Assembly (NCBI RefSeq): GCF_900107195.1
Contig: NZ_FNPB01000007.1
Coordinates: 1-64,000 of the forward strand
Reading direction: 5' to 3'
Source: Halobellus clavatus
GTDB taxonomy: Archaea > Halobacteriota > Halobacteria > Halobacteriales > Haloferacaceae
Length of the DNA: 64,000 bases
Each line of letters begins with the position of its first letter. The first letter of the stretch is position 1. A program made the position numbers and the translations under genes. This document shows, piece by piece, positions 31,906-40,502 of this stretch. Below the pieces are notes generated by a model, which saw only the letters and a program-made list of their open reading frames with translations, did not search any database and was not told where the DNA came from.

Positions 31906-32577
31906 TCACACTTCCATATGCTCCTCGACGAACCAGTGGATGATGTGGCCCTCCGCTCGGTGCAACACGTCGCTACACGTCGCGTTCGCGATGTCGAGTG
32001 CCGCAGCCACCTCGCCTAATGTCGATTCCCGTGGTGTCCGGTAGTAGCCTGCTTCGACAGCAGCCAGAAGCACCTCTTGCTGTCGGTCCGTGAGCAACTG
32101 GTCTGCTTGGCTCGCGTCGATTTCGCGAACAGATTCGATCGTGAAGCCGATGCCTAAATCCTCGAGGTGATCGCCGAGGCTCGAGAGTCGCCTCGTCGAT
32201 GTCGTCACCTCCCACGTAGCGACACCGTTCTGAATATCGAAGGGCATTCTGAGTGGAACACCGGCTCGCAGGACCGGGAGAAGTGGAAGTGGGTTCACCG
32301 TCTTTATTTGGAGGAGCGCCTCGTCTTCGTGCTTCCAGAGTAGCTCGAGGTCCTCGATGTCGTCACGGGATTGAATGTCGGTAATGAGTGGAAGTGGGTC
32401 AGCGGTCTTGAGCCTGACAAGCCCGATACCGGTCCCTTCGCCAGGAATACTCGTGACGACTTGAAACACCACCTCCGGATGAGCAGCCGAGAGATCTCCG
32501 ATCCAGGTATGGTCGGGGATATCTATGGAAAGTTTCGCGTGTGGCATCGTCTGTAGCGTACCTACTATTTCGCTCAT
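31906..32577 (-). CDS. HTH_10 (bacterio-opsin-activator-type) regulator
   Basis: A 223-residue regulator. The N-terminal 150 residues are a sensor-like alpha/beta domain with no cysteines or PAS signature. The last 60 residues are the HTH_10 module (LLTDRQQEVLLAAVEAGYY, TLGEVAAALDIANATCSDVLHRAEGHII). The start may be 32577 or 32547 (MPHAKLSID); no clear TATA spacing decides it. It sits between the convergent FmdE-like gene and the divergent RND exporter and may regulate the latter. Confidence 0.75.
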   Translation of the reverse strand: MSEIVGTLQTMPHAKLSIDIPDHTWIGDLSAAHPEVVFQVVTSIPGEGTGIGLVRLKTADPLPLITDIQSRDDIEDLELLWKHEDEALLQIKTVNPLPLLPVLRAGVPLRMPFDIQNGVATWEVTTSTRRLSSLGDHLEDLGIGFTIESVREIDASQADQLLTDRQQEVLLAAVEAGYYRTPRESTLGEVAAALDIANATCSDVLHRAEGHIIHWFVEEHMEV

Positions 32578-32822
32578 TATACCGAGTTATACGAATATGT
32601 TAGGGTGCGCCTCAATTTCTCGCGCTGATCACTAACCAGCCGAGGCGTGTACGGACATGTAATGTCGGAACTCCGCGAACGCGTGGCTAGCAGCCCGGGA
32701 GCGAAATTTCCCGATGTCCAGATTTCTGTCGCCAGATCGCTGGCTTGCGTCACGCTCAACGGGGCGGTTACGGTGGATCGTACCTCGTCCACGCCGTCGA
32801 AACTGGGGGTGTATGTTCAGTA

Positions 32823-35800
32823 ATGGTCGACGTGAGCGAGTGGATCACGGACAATGCTCGGCTCGTTATTGCGGTCATGGTCGTCGCGTCCGCGGTGGTC
32901 GCCGCCGGAGTGCCGATGGTCGACCGATCGACGTCCCTCGACCAGTTCCAGACCGACGCCGACGAAGCCGATGCGCTCGATTACGTCGACGCGAACTTCT
33001 CGAGCGGGTCGACGGATACGACCTCAGCACAGGTCATCGTCCGGGACGACAACGTCCTCGATAAGGACACCCTCGTTTCTATTCTCGAATACGAACGGGC
33101 GCTCGAGACCAACGAAACAGTCAACGAGACCCTCGTCGAGAACGACTCCACGCGAAGCGTCGCGAACCTCGTCGCGACCACCTCGATCCGGGAAGACCGG
33201 GCCGCCGAGCTCCAGACCCGCGAACGTGAATTAACCAGGACAGAGGCGAGCCTTGCGGAGGCCATCGATTCGCTCGCGAACAACCCGAACGCGAGTGTTC
33301 GCCCCGCGTTCGAGGCCGTCGACGCCAACACGTCGGTGACCCTCACCGAGGCGGACTACCGGCTGTTCGCGGACGCTGTCGAGGAGCGACGCGCGCAAGA
33401 CGAGACCGGTGAGAGTACGGGGAACGTCACGAAACAGATTCTCGCGGACGAGTACGCAACGCTCGCCGAGGACAGAAACGAGCTGGAGAGCCTCGACCCA
33501 ACTCTCGAGACGCAGATCGAGGAACTCCGGTCGCTAAACGACTCCGAAGTCGAGGCTCTCGTCGCGGACGTACTTTCCAGTGAATCGGACCGGTCGGCAC
33601 GCGCGCTTGCCTTCATGCCCGACTACTACGAGCCGGGATCGACGGAGACGAACGCGACTCTGCTCGTCGTGACCCACGAGTCCGCAGGCGGATCGTTCGC
33701 ACCCGGTGACGCACCCGAGGAGATCGAGGACGCACAGGCCACGATGACGGACCTGGCGCCGGACGACGACTCGATGGCCGTCCTGGTCTACGGTGACGGT
33801 GTCGTCTCGACGGAGATCACGGACTCGATGATCGACAGCGTCCTCCTGGTCGGTCCACTGGCGATCGCGTTCGTCTTGCTCGTTCTCGTGGTCGTCTACC
33901 GGGACCTGCTGGACATCCTGCTCGGTCTCCTGGGGATCGCGCTCGTGCTCGTGTGGACGTTCGGTGCGATGGGGTGGTTCGACATCGCGTTCAGCCAGCC
34001 GTTCATCGTCGTCCTCGTCCTGTTGATCGGCCTCTCTATCGACTACGGCCTCCACGTCGTGATGCGTTATCGGGAGGCTCGCGAGTCGAGCGAGACGTCG
34101 CCCAGTCGCGCGATGGCTGTCGCACTCGGGAGCGTCGGTGTCGCACTCGTCTACGTCACCACGACGACAGTCATCGGCTTCCTCTCGAACCTTACGAGCC
34201 CGCTCGGGGTGTTCCGCGAACTCGGCGTCGTCAGCGCTATCGGCATCGTGGCCACGCTGCTCGTCTTCGGCCTGCTCGTTCCGGCGCTGAAAGTCGAACT
34301 CGACGAGCTCCTCGAACGCCGTGGGATCGACCGCCTGAAACCAGCTGTCGGAACGGGTGGCGGGCCGGTCAGTCGCGTCCTAGGTACGGGGGCGACGCTC
34401 GCGACGAAGGCCCCCTACGTCGTCATCGCCGTCGCGCTCCTCGTCAGCGCGACGGGTGCGTACGGGGCGACAGGTATCGACGCGAGCTTCGAGCAGTCGG
34501 ATTTCCTCGCGGAAGATCCCGACGACTGGTTGAAAGACCTCCCCGATCCGATCGCGCCCGGGACGTACACGGCAGAGAGGGCGATCGACACGCTCGACCG
34601 TGACTTCGTCAGACAGGACACCACAGCCACGATACTCGTCAGGGGCGACGTGACTGATCCCGTGACACTCGACCGGCTCGACGCCGCACGCACGAACGCG
34701 AGCGACATGTCGGCGACGGAGACGTACGCCGACGGAGAGCCCGCGGTGACCGACCCGATCACGGTGATGGACCGCGTCGCGGCGGACAACGCGTCGTTCA
34801 ACCGGACGCTAGCGGCAGCCGACACCGACGGCGACGGCGTCCCTGACGAGAACGTGACTGCCGTCTACGACGAACTGTATCGGGTGGCACCCGAGGAAGC
34901 GGCCGACGTCGTCCACAGGGAGGACGGCGAGTATCGGGCTGTCCGGATGGTCGTGACCGTCGACAGTGGCGTCGACGACGACGTCGTCCACGACCAGATG
35001 GGGTGGGTTGCCGACGACGCCGACGGGGAGGGCGTTTCCGTCATCGCGACCGGCGACGTGATCGTTAACCAGATCACGGCCGACCAACTCGCGGAGACGG
35101 CGCTCCTGAGTCTCGTCGTCGCGCTGCTCTCGGTCGTCGTCGTCCTCGCGGTCGCTTACCGGCTCACCGAGGGGAGCGCATCACTCGGCGTCGTCACGAT
35201 CGTCCCCGTTGCGTTCACCCTGACGTGGGTGCTCGGGACGATGGCGCTGCTGGACATCCCGTTCAACATCGTCACCGGCATGATCACCGGGCTCACGATC
35301 GGGCTCGGCGTCGACTACAGCCTCCACATTAGCGAGCGATTCAACCAGGAGCTAGCCGGGGCTGAGACGGTTGCCGCGGCGCTCCACGAGACCGTCACCG
35401 GGACCGGCGGTGCGTTACTCTCGAGTGCGGCGACGACCGCCAGCGGGTTCGCTGTGCTGCTCGTCGCGATCCTCCCGTTCCTGCAGTCGTTCGGCCTCAT
35501 CACCGCGCTGACGATCGTGTTCGCGTTCCTCGCCAGCGTGTTCGTCCTCCCGAGCTTGCTCGTCGTCTGGGCACGGGTGGTGAATCGAGATTCCGGACTG
35601 AGGGAATCCACCACCGGTACGGCGACAGAATCACCCGATAGCACAGCTGAAGGCAAGGCTGACGTGACGCGAACGGTTCACCGCTCCTACCTCTCCCCCG
35701 ACCAGGTGGTTCCAGTGACTGTCTCGCTCCGGAACGTTCGCGATCGGATGATACTCAGGGAATCAGTCGATGGCGAGATCGGCAATATCGACCTCTCTCC

Positions 35801-36134
35801 CGAACCAGTTGCCGTAGACCGGGATGACGGAACCATCACAGTGTACTGGAACATCGCTGATTCGGTGGTCGACGCGAGCCTCGAGTACACGGTCGAACTC
35901 CCCGCGGAAGCAGCGGATGGCGATGTAGTCACGTTTGAGGGGACCGTCGAAAGCAGTGACTGCCGATGGTCGGTCGGTGGAGACGAGACGGCCACTGTCG
36001 TTGAGGATATCTTCCAACGCGTGCTTGAGCGTGGTGCAGTCACTGCCGCGGACATCGAGGTCGCTATCGAGCGTGACGATATCACTCCCAAAGAAGTCGC
36101 ACGTCTTCGCCGTGCTTGGCTCAAAGGGGACTGA
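32823..36134 (+). CDS. RND/MMPL-superfamily exporter
   Basis: A 1103-residue integral membrane protein. The start at 32823 (MVDVSEWITDN) puts a short cytoplasmic tail before TM1. Two homologous halves each have a large extracytoplasmic loop (about residues 45-335 and 560-750) and a bundle of five or six TM helices (e.g. VLLVGPLAIAFVLLVLVVVY, LSLVVALLSVVVVLAVAY). The repeated GLSIDYGLHVVMRY and GLGVDYSLHISERF motifs, with the proton-relay Asp of RND pumps, are present. The final 170 residues form an extra soluble domain ending in a helical hairpin. The substrate is unknown; lipid, dye or drug export is typical of the family. Confidence 0.85.
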   Translation: MVDVSEWITDNARLVIAVMVVASAVVAAGVPMVDRSTSLDQFQTDADEADALDYVDANFSSGSTDTTSAQVIVRDDNVLDKDTLVSILEYERALETNETVNETLVENDSTRSVANLVATTSIREDRAAELQTRERELTRTEASLAEAIDSLANNPNASVRPAFEAVDANTSVTLTEADYRLFADAVEERRAQDETGESTGNVTKQILADEYATLAEDRNELESLDPTLETQIEELRSLNDSEVEALVADVLSSESDRSARALAFMPDYYEPGSTETNATLLVVTHESAGGSFAPGDAPEEIEDAQATMTDLAPDDDSMAVLVYGDGVVSTEITDSMIDSVLLVGPLAIAFVLLVLVVVYRDLLDILLGLLGIALVLVWTFGAMGWFDIAFSQPFIVVLVLLIGLSIDYGLHVVMRYREARESSETSPSRAMAVALGSVGVALVYVTTTTVIGFLSNLTSPLGVFRELGVVSAIGIVATLLVFGLLVPALKVELDELLERRGIDRLKPAVGTGGGPVSRVLGTGATLATKAPYVVIAVALLVSATGAYGATGIDASFEQSDFLAEDPDDWLKDLPDPIAPGTYTAERAIDTLDRDFVRQDTTATILVRGDVTDPVTLDRLDAARTNASDMSATETYADGEPAVTDPITVMDRVAADNASFNRTLAAADTDGDGVPDENVTAVYDELYRVAPEEAADVVHREDGEYRAVRMVVTVDSGVDDDVVHDQMGWVADDADGEGVSVIATGDVIVNQITADQLAETALLSLVVALLSVVVVLAVAYRLTEGSASLGVVTIVPVAFTLTWVLGTMALLDIPFNIVTGMITGLTIGLGVDYSLHISERFNQELAGAETVAAALHETVTGTGGALLSSAATTASGFAVLLVAILPFLQSFGLITALTIVFAFLASVFVLPSLLVVWARVVNRDSGLRESTTGTATESPDSTAEGKADVTRTVHRSYLSPDQVVPVTVSLRNVRDRMILRESVDGEIGNIDLSPEPVAVDRDDGTITVYWNIADSVVDASLEYTVELPAEAADGDVVTFEGTVESSDCRWSVGGDETATVVEDIFQRVLERGAVTAADIEVAIERDDITPKEVARLRRAWLKGD

Positions 36135-36477
36135 GTCCGGTAGTATCACTCGACGTCAACGGTTTCCAGTCGCTCGCGGATTACGCTCTTGGCCGGCAGG
36201 GATTTTTCGTGTTGTTCTTCCGAATGTCGTTTACCTGTGCGGTGGTCCTTCTTCATCCGCAACCCAATCAGCAACACATAGCTGAGGTTGCAGGTATGCG
36301 TCCCGACACTCGTTAATCTCCCTCTCGAATACCGTCTGCGACATACTGTACTCAACTACTGAAAGGGGAAACCTGGTCGAAGAGGATGCGATCTGTGGTT
36401 ACGTACTCTTCAAGCACGGTTGGAGCGAACAGGTGCGGCGGTGGATATATCGGCGCTTGGATGGTAGTGTAACTTGT
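36135..36477. other. Intergenic stretch with a weak minus-strand frame
   Basis: About 340 bp between the exporter and the ferritin-like gene. A minus-strand frame (36146-36355) ends VLLIGLRMKKDHRTGKRH ... and could be the tail of a lost membrane protein, but there is no supported start. The 3-prime end holds the TATA box of the next gene (GGATATATCGG, centred about 30 nt before 36478). Confidence 0.35.
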
Positions 36478-36933
36478 ATGACTTCAGACCGCGTCATCGA
36501 CCTGCTTCAGAAGGCCTACGGGGACGAGATGGAGACAGTGATGAACTACCAGACGAACGCGATCGTTCTGGACGGAGTTCGTGCCGAAGAGATCAAGCAG
36601 AGCCTCCAGCAAGACATCCAAGAGGAACTGACCCACGCCCAGCAACTTGGCAACCGTCTCAAGCAACTGGATGCCCGACCGCCCAGCTCGGCAGAGTTTA
36701 CCGCTCGGCAGGACTCGCTGCAACCCCCCGAGGATTCGACCGACGTGCTTTCGGTAATCCGAGGTGTCCTCGACGCTGAAGAGGACGCTATCGAGACATA
36801 TCGGTCGATCATCGATGCTGCTGAGGACGCTGACGATCCGGTCACCGAAGATCTCGCCGTGACAATTCTCGCCGATGAGGAAGCCCACCGAACCGAATTC
36901 CGGGGCTTCGAAAAGGAGTATCAAGACGACTGA
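36478..36933 (+). CDS. Ferritin-like (Dps/bacterioferritin-type) four-helix protein
   Basis: A 151-residue protein whose start at ATG 36478 is supported by a TATA-like GGATATATC about 31 nt upstream. Helices have the ferritin pattern: YGDEMETVMNYQ (helix A Glu), DIQEELTHAQQLGNRL (E...H pair), DAEEDAIETYRSII (helix C Glu) and ILADEEAHRTEFRG (E-x-x-H). These can form a di-iron site. It could store or detoxify iron or protect against oxidants. It stands alone on the plus strand after the RND exporter. Confidence 0.75.
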   Translation: MTSDRVIDLLQKAYGDEMETVMNYQTNAIVLDGVRAEEIKQSLQQDIQEELTHAQQLGNRLKQLDARPPSSAEFTARQDSLQPPEDSTDVLSVIRGVLDAEEDAIETYRSIIDAAEDADDPVTEDLAVTILADEEAHRTEFRGFEKEYQDD

Positions 36934-37009
36934 TCTCCCTCGTCAGGGAGCGTAACGCGCACAATATCGTCCAACACGAAATGGGCGGGAATGTAACCGG
37001 TCCGAGTAC

Positions 37010-37402
37010 TCAAGCGGCAGTTGCTTCACGATCCATTTTGTTAGTCTTTCGTGCTCTCCAGTAGAGGTACGTGAGCACGACGATGAGCGCCCCTTGGAGT
37101 ATTTTATCCACATACCCGAGCGTCGTGAATTCGCCGGCATTCGCTACGTACCAGAGTGGGAACTGAACTGCCGTATAGACGATCCCAACTATATAGAGAA
37201 GAGATCGCCGATAGTCTAAGAGGAACAATACGGCGGCACCGAGGAACCCGACTCCTGCGAGCGAAACGGGAATCCGTCCTTCGACAAATCCGGCGTACAC
37301 GTGGATAACTCCCGTTATCAGGACGAGCAATATCGCAAGCCAGTGGGTTGTGGTAAGTGAGTCTGTCTCGGTGTAGCTGCTAACTGTTTGTCCCATGGGC
37401 AT
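37010..37402 (-). CDS. Small four-TM membrane protein
   Basis: A 130-residue protein with four hydrophobic helices (WLAILLVLITGVIHVYAG, VSLAGVGFLGAAVLFLLDY, LLYIVGIVYTAVQFPLWYV, ILQGALIVVLTYLYW). ATG 37402 is preferred because GTATAATT is centred about 26 nt upstream. One His and one Tyr lie in TM1 (VIHVYAG). Similar small proteins occur near respiratory genes of haloarchaea, and a heme-copper-oxidase-like gene is 460 bp away. No function can be stated. Confidence 0.6.
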   Translation of the reverse strand: MPMGQTVSSYTETDSLTTTHWLAILLVLITGVIHVYAGFVEGRIPVSLAGVGFLGAAVLFLLDYRRSLLYIVGIVYTAVQFPLWYVANAGEFTTLGYVDKILQGALIVVLTYLYWRARKTNKMDREATAA

Positions 37403-37458
37403 TAAACATACTGCGAGCAATTATACTCTACCTCGAACATTTTCGCCACATCCTCAAA

Positions 37459-37700
37459 TTACAGGGACATCGGCGGGTCGATGTCCATCCGTACGAGTTC
37501 CAGTGCGAACAGCGCCGTCGCCACTACAATAGAAGCCGCCCCGATCAGAACCAGTACTGGTGGTAGATTGAGATAGATCTCCGAGAGGATACTGGTGCAT
37601 GAGAAGTCCGACGAGTGCCAAGAGCGAAATCCAACGAGCGCGACCCTGACGTACGGGCAACCACAGAAGCAGTACCCCGAAGACAACAACTGGCCATCGA
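37459..37700 (-). pseudogene. Frameshifted membrane-protein remnant
   Basis: On the minus strand one frame reads WPVVVFGVLLLWLPVRQG ... LLALVGLLMHQYPLGDL and then loses its character. A second frame continues with LPPVLVLIGAASIVVATALF and ends at a stop (37459). Together they look like a two-helix membrane protein with one frameshift near 37570-37590. It could also be a sequencing error. It lies next to another small membrane protein gene on the same strand. Confidence 0.4.
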
Positions 37701-37864
37701 CATAGTTATTAGGTGAATTGAGGGAAGGATATCGCTGAAAAAGTGTAGTCTCTGAATTGTCTCAGCGTATCCGACCACGAGACGCCAACTAAGTACGAAT
37801 ATATTCGATATACTCTATGATATCCGTAGGAATCCCTTTCGGGCCTGCCTCCGTATATGTAACT

Positions 37865-39157
37865 ATGGCACGCCACCCGATTCGGTTCACTCCCTTTCAC
37901 CTCGCAGGTGCGCTGTTCCTACTCGCCGGTCTCGTATTAGCTGTCTATCACGGCCTCGAGCAGTTCAATCTCGTCCCGCGGGTCGGCTGGGTTTCGTGGA
38001 GTCACATTCACTTCGTGACGATCGGCGGCTTCACGCAGCTCCTATTCGGAATGCTCCCCCAGCTTACGGCTCGAAAACTCGAGCGTCCACTGCCCTCGAA
38101 GTACTACGACTGGCTGAACTTCGTCGGATTGAACGGTGGATTTCTCCTGCTGTGGTACGGGCGTGGATGGGGTCACACGTGGGCGTTCGATGGCGGACTC
38201 ATCGCGATCTGGCTCCTCGTCGCCGGGTTGCTGATAGTGATGTTGCGGATGGTTATGCAAAGCGATCTGGCGTGGAACGCGACGACTGGACTGTATCTGG
38301 TGTCAGTCTTCGTGTTCCTGTGGGGGATCACGTACGCGTACGGCCTGTTTGCCCACGTCTGGCAGGTTCCCGGCGGCTGGCTCGGCTTGCGCGAAGCGCA
38401 CGTCCACGCTAACGCGTGGGGCTTTCTCGGGCTCGCGGCCATCGGCACGCTCTACGACCTCTTTCCCCGCCTGCTTGGTACCGATCTCTACAGTGAGAGG
38501 TTACGGGACTACTCGGCGTGGTTCTTCGTCGCCGGCATCTTTCCGCTGATTACCGGCCCCTGGGTCGGGATGGGGCGGACAGTCACGGCGACCGGGTTGG
38601 TCCTCTTCGCGACGGGATTTGCACTGTACCTGTACAACCTCGTCCAGACGTATCGATCGACAGACTCCCGATCGGGTATCGCGTTGTCAGTTCTGGTAGC
38701 CCAGTTCTGGATGCTCGGGCCGGCGGGATTCGCACCGTTCGTACTCTTCGGCGTCGAGTGGGTGAATCCGGCGTATATCGAAGACGGCGCACTCCACTTC
38801 TTCTTCGTAGGATGGGCGCTCCCGATCGCACTCGCCGGCTTGCTGCTCTACTTTCGGAATCTCCCTGCCCTGAGCGAAGGGGGGTTGGGGGGCAGTACCT
38901 CCGTTGATGCGTCTGATCCCCTCCCAGATGGAGTCATCCCGTCGGTGATCTCGACGTGGATGGTCTGGGTGTGGAACATCGCAATCTTGGTGGTTGGCGT
39001 CGGCTTCTTCTACCAGGATCAGTCGTGGTCGGCGTATTTCTTCGGTCCCGGATACACCGCTCTTGTCATCCTGTGGCTCTATGAACTGGCACAGGCGTTC
39101 CGCTTGCGTTGGGCTCTCCGGACTGAATCCGAGACGACTACCGATACGAGGGTCTGA
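37865..39157 (+). CDS. Heme-copper-oxidase subunit I-like membrane protein
   Basis: A 430-residue protein with about 12 TM helices from ATG 37865 (MARHPIRFTPFH). WSHIHFVTIGGF in TM2 and REAHVHANAWGFLGLAA with LFPRL later resemble the heme-ligating His positions of NorB/CcoN-type subunits. The adjacent HH pair of the copper site is not visible, so it is unlikely to be a normal oxidase. NnrS-like or another heme-binding membrane protein is the alternative. There is no cytochrome or halocyanin partner nearby. Sites of heme ligation are inferred. Confidence 0.55.
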   Translation: MARHPIRFTPFHLAGALFLLAGLVLAVYHGLEQFNLVPRVGWVSWSHIHFVTIGGFTQLLFGMLPQLTARKLERPLPSKYYDWLNFVGLNGGFLLLWYGRGWGHTWAFDGGLIAIWLLVAGLLIVMLRMVMQSDLAWNATTGLYLVSVFVFLWGITYAYGLFAHVWQVPGGWLGLREAHVHANAWGFLGLAAIGTLYDLFPRLLGTDLYSERLRDYSAWFFVAGIFPLITGPWVGMGRTVTATGLVLFATGFALYLYNLVQTYRSTDSRSGIALSVLVAQFWMLGPAGFAPFVLFGVEWVNPAYIEDGALHFFFVGWALPIALAGLLLYFRNLPALSEGGLGGSTSVDASDPLPDGVIPSVISTWMVWVWNIAILVVGVGFFYQDQSWSAYFFGPGYTALVILWLYELAQAFRLRWALRTESETTTDTRV

Positions 39158-39270
39158 TACATGGAACAGCAGGCCTACCACGGCCACTCGTCACGTTCAT
39201 CCGGGAGGGTATCCAACCATGATAGCATGGGAGCTGATCCGACCCCTGTGTGTACCCACTGGACTGAAAC

Positions 39271-40332
39271 ATGACGCTGTACGATTGCATTGCGGACCTC
39301 CCGTTGACAATATCGGGTTCGGACCGGACCAGTCGTCGTCGAGAGATGGTGGGCGAAACGACTCGCGTCACTTCAACGTTCGTCCTGCTGGCGGAAGATG
39401 AATTCGGCGCTGGCGAAGACATCACTCACGAGGCTGTCGACCACGAAGCGTTGCCAGATACACTACCGTTCGATTTTGCAGGCGAATATACGTTCGATGA
39501 GTTCTCACAATCGCTCGAAGCCGTCGACCTCTTTCCGACGAAGTCACCCAAGCGCGAGGCCTCGCGGGCGTATCGACGCTGGGCACTCGAAAGTGCCGCA
39601 CTCGACCTGGCCCTCAAACAAAACGACACGACACTGGCGTCACGCTTCGGTCGGGAGCGCTCACCGGTTCGATTCGTTGTCAGTACTCCAGTCCCGGATG
39701 GGGATACGACTCGAGTCGAAGGGATACTCGCAGTCAACCCCACATGCGAGTTCGCGCTTGAGCCGACGGATGAATGGACCGCGGACACCTTCGCGAGACT
39801 CGCGGAGACCGACGCAGTCCGCGTACTCGATTTGAACGGCCAGTCCGGCGGAGACGGCGACAGTCAAGCACCGAATCCCGAGTTCTATCGCCGGGTTTTC
39901 GAGACGCTCCCCGATGCCATCGTAGCAGATCCTGTCGTCTCCGACGATGTACACGACCTGCTCGCGGCGAATTCGGATCGTCTCTCGTTGGGTGCGTCTG
40001 TCCGCAGCACAGCCGACATCCGTGACGCGCCGTTCGAGCCGAGCTGGTGTCGTATCGTCCCCTCGCGATTCGGAACCGTCCGGTCGCTTCTCGAGACTAT
40101 CGAGTACTGTGCAGAGCAGGATATCAGTATGTACGGCGGCGGGCAGTGCGAGCTCTGTGTCGGACGCGGGCATATCCAATTGCTCGCATCACTGTTCTAC
40201 CCTGATGGACCAAATGATGTCGCGCCGCGGGCGTACAACAAGCCAACGATTAGAGCGGACCTGATCTCAAGTCCCCTCGAACCACCCGAGGCCCCGACCG
40301 GGATGGAGTGGAAGCAACTCGAATTTGAGTAG
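39271..40332 (+). CDS. Enolase-superfamily-like protein
   Basis: A 353-residue protein resembling haloarchaeal members of the MenC/muconate-cycloisomerase part of the enolase superfamily. An N-terminal capping domain (about 1-130, FDEFSQSLEAVDLFP, ALESAALDLALKQ) precedes barrel strands with acidic ends: VRVLDLNG, DAIVADPVVSDD, LSLGASVRS, ISMYGGGQCEL. The Lys residues expected at barrel strand 2 are not obvious, so activity is uncertain. It stands alone between a membrane protein gene and a transposase. Confidence 0.6.
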   Translation: MTLYDCIADLPLTISGSDRTSRRREMVGETTRVTSTFVLLAEDEFGAGEDITHEAVDHEALPDTLPFDFAGEYTFDEFSQSLEAVDLFPTKSPKREASRAYRRWALESAALDLALKQNDTTLASRFGRERSPVRFVVSTPVPDGDTTRVEGILAVNPTCEFALEPTDEWTADTFARLAETDAVRVLDLNGQSGGDGDSQAPNPEFYRRVFETLPDAIVADPVVSDDVHDLLAANSDRLSLGASVRSTADIRDAPFEPSWCRIVPSRFGTVRSLLETIEYCAEQDISMYGGGQCELCVGRGHIQLLASLFYPDGPNDVAPRAYNKPTIRADLISSPLEPPEAPTGMEWKQLEFE

Positions 40333-40502
40333 CGGGCAACGTGTCGAAGAGTTCAGCCGCGTACCGGTAGAGCGCATTTACCTCACTCTATATCTTTCAC
40401 GGCGTTCTTGTATCGAGTAATCCAGCAAACCGAACGGTACGTAAGTTCTCTGTACTGACCAGTCAGATGAGTTCTTGAGCGAGTCCTGTCCAGTGTTTCG
40501 TA

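Noticed and set aside
36146-36355. Minus-strand frame ending in a basic tail after a short hydrophobic stretch
   Set aside because: No start context and no second half; could be a membrane-protein remnant but cannot be supported.
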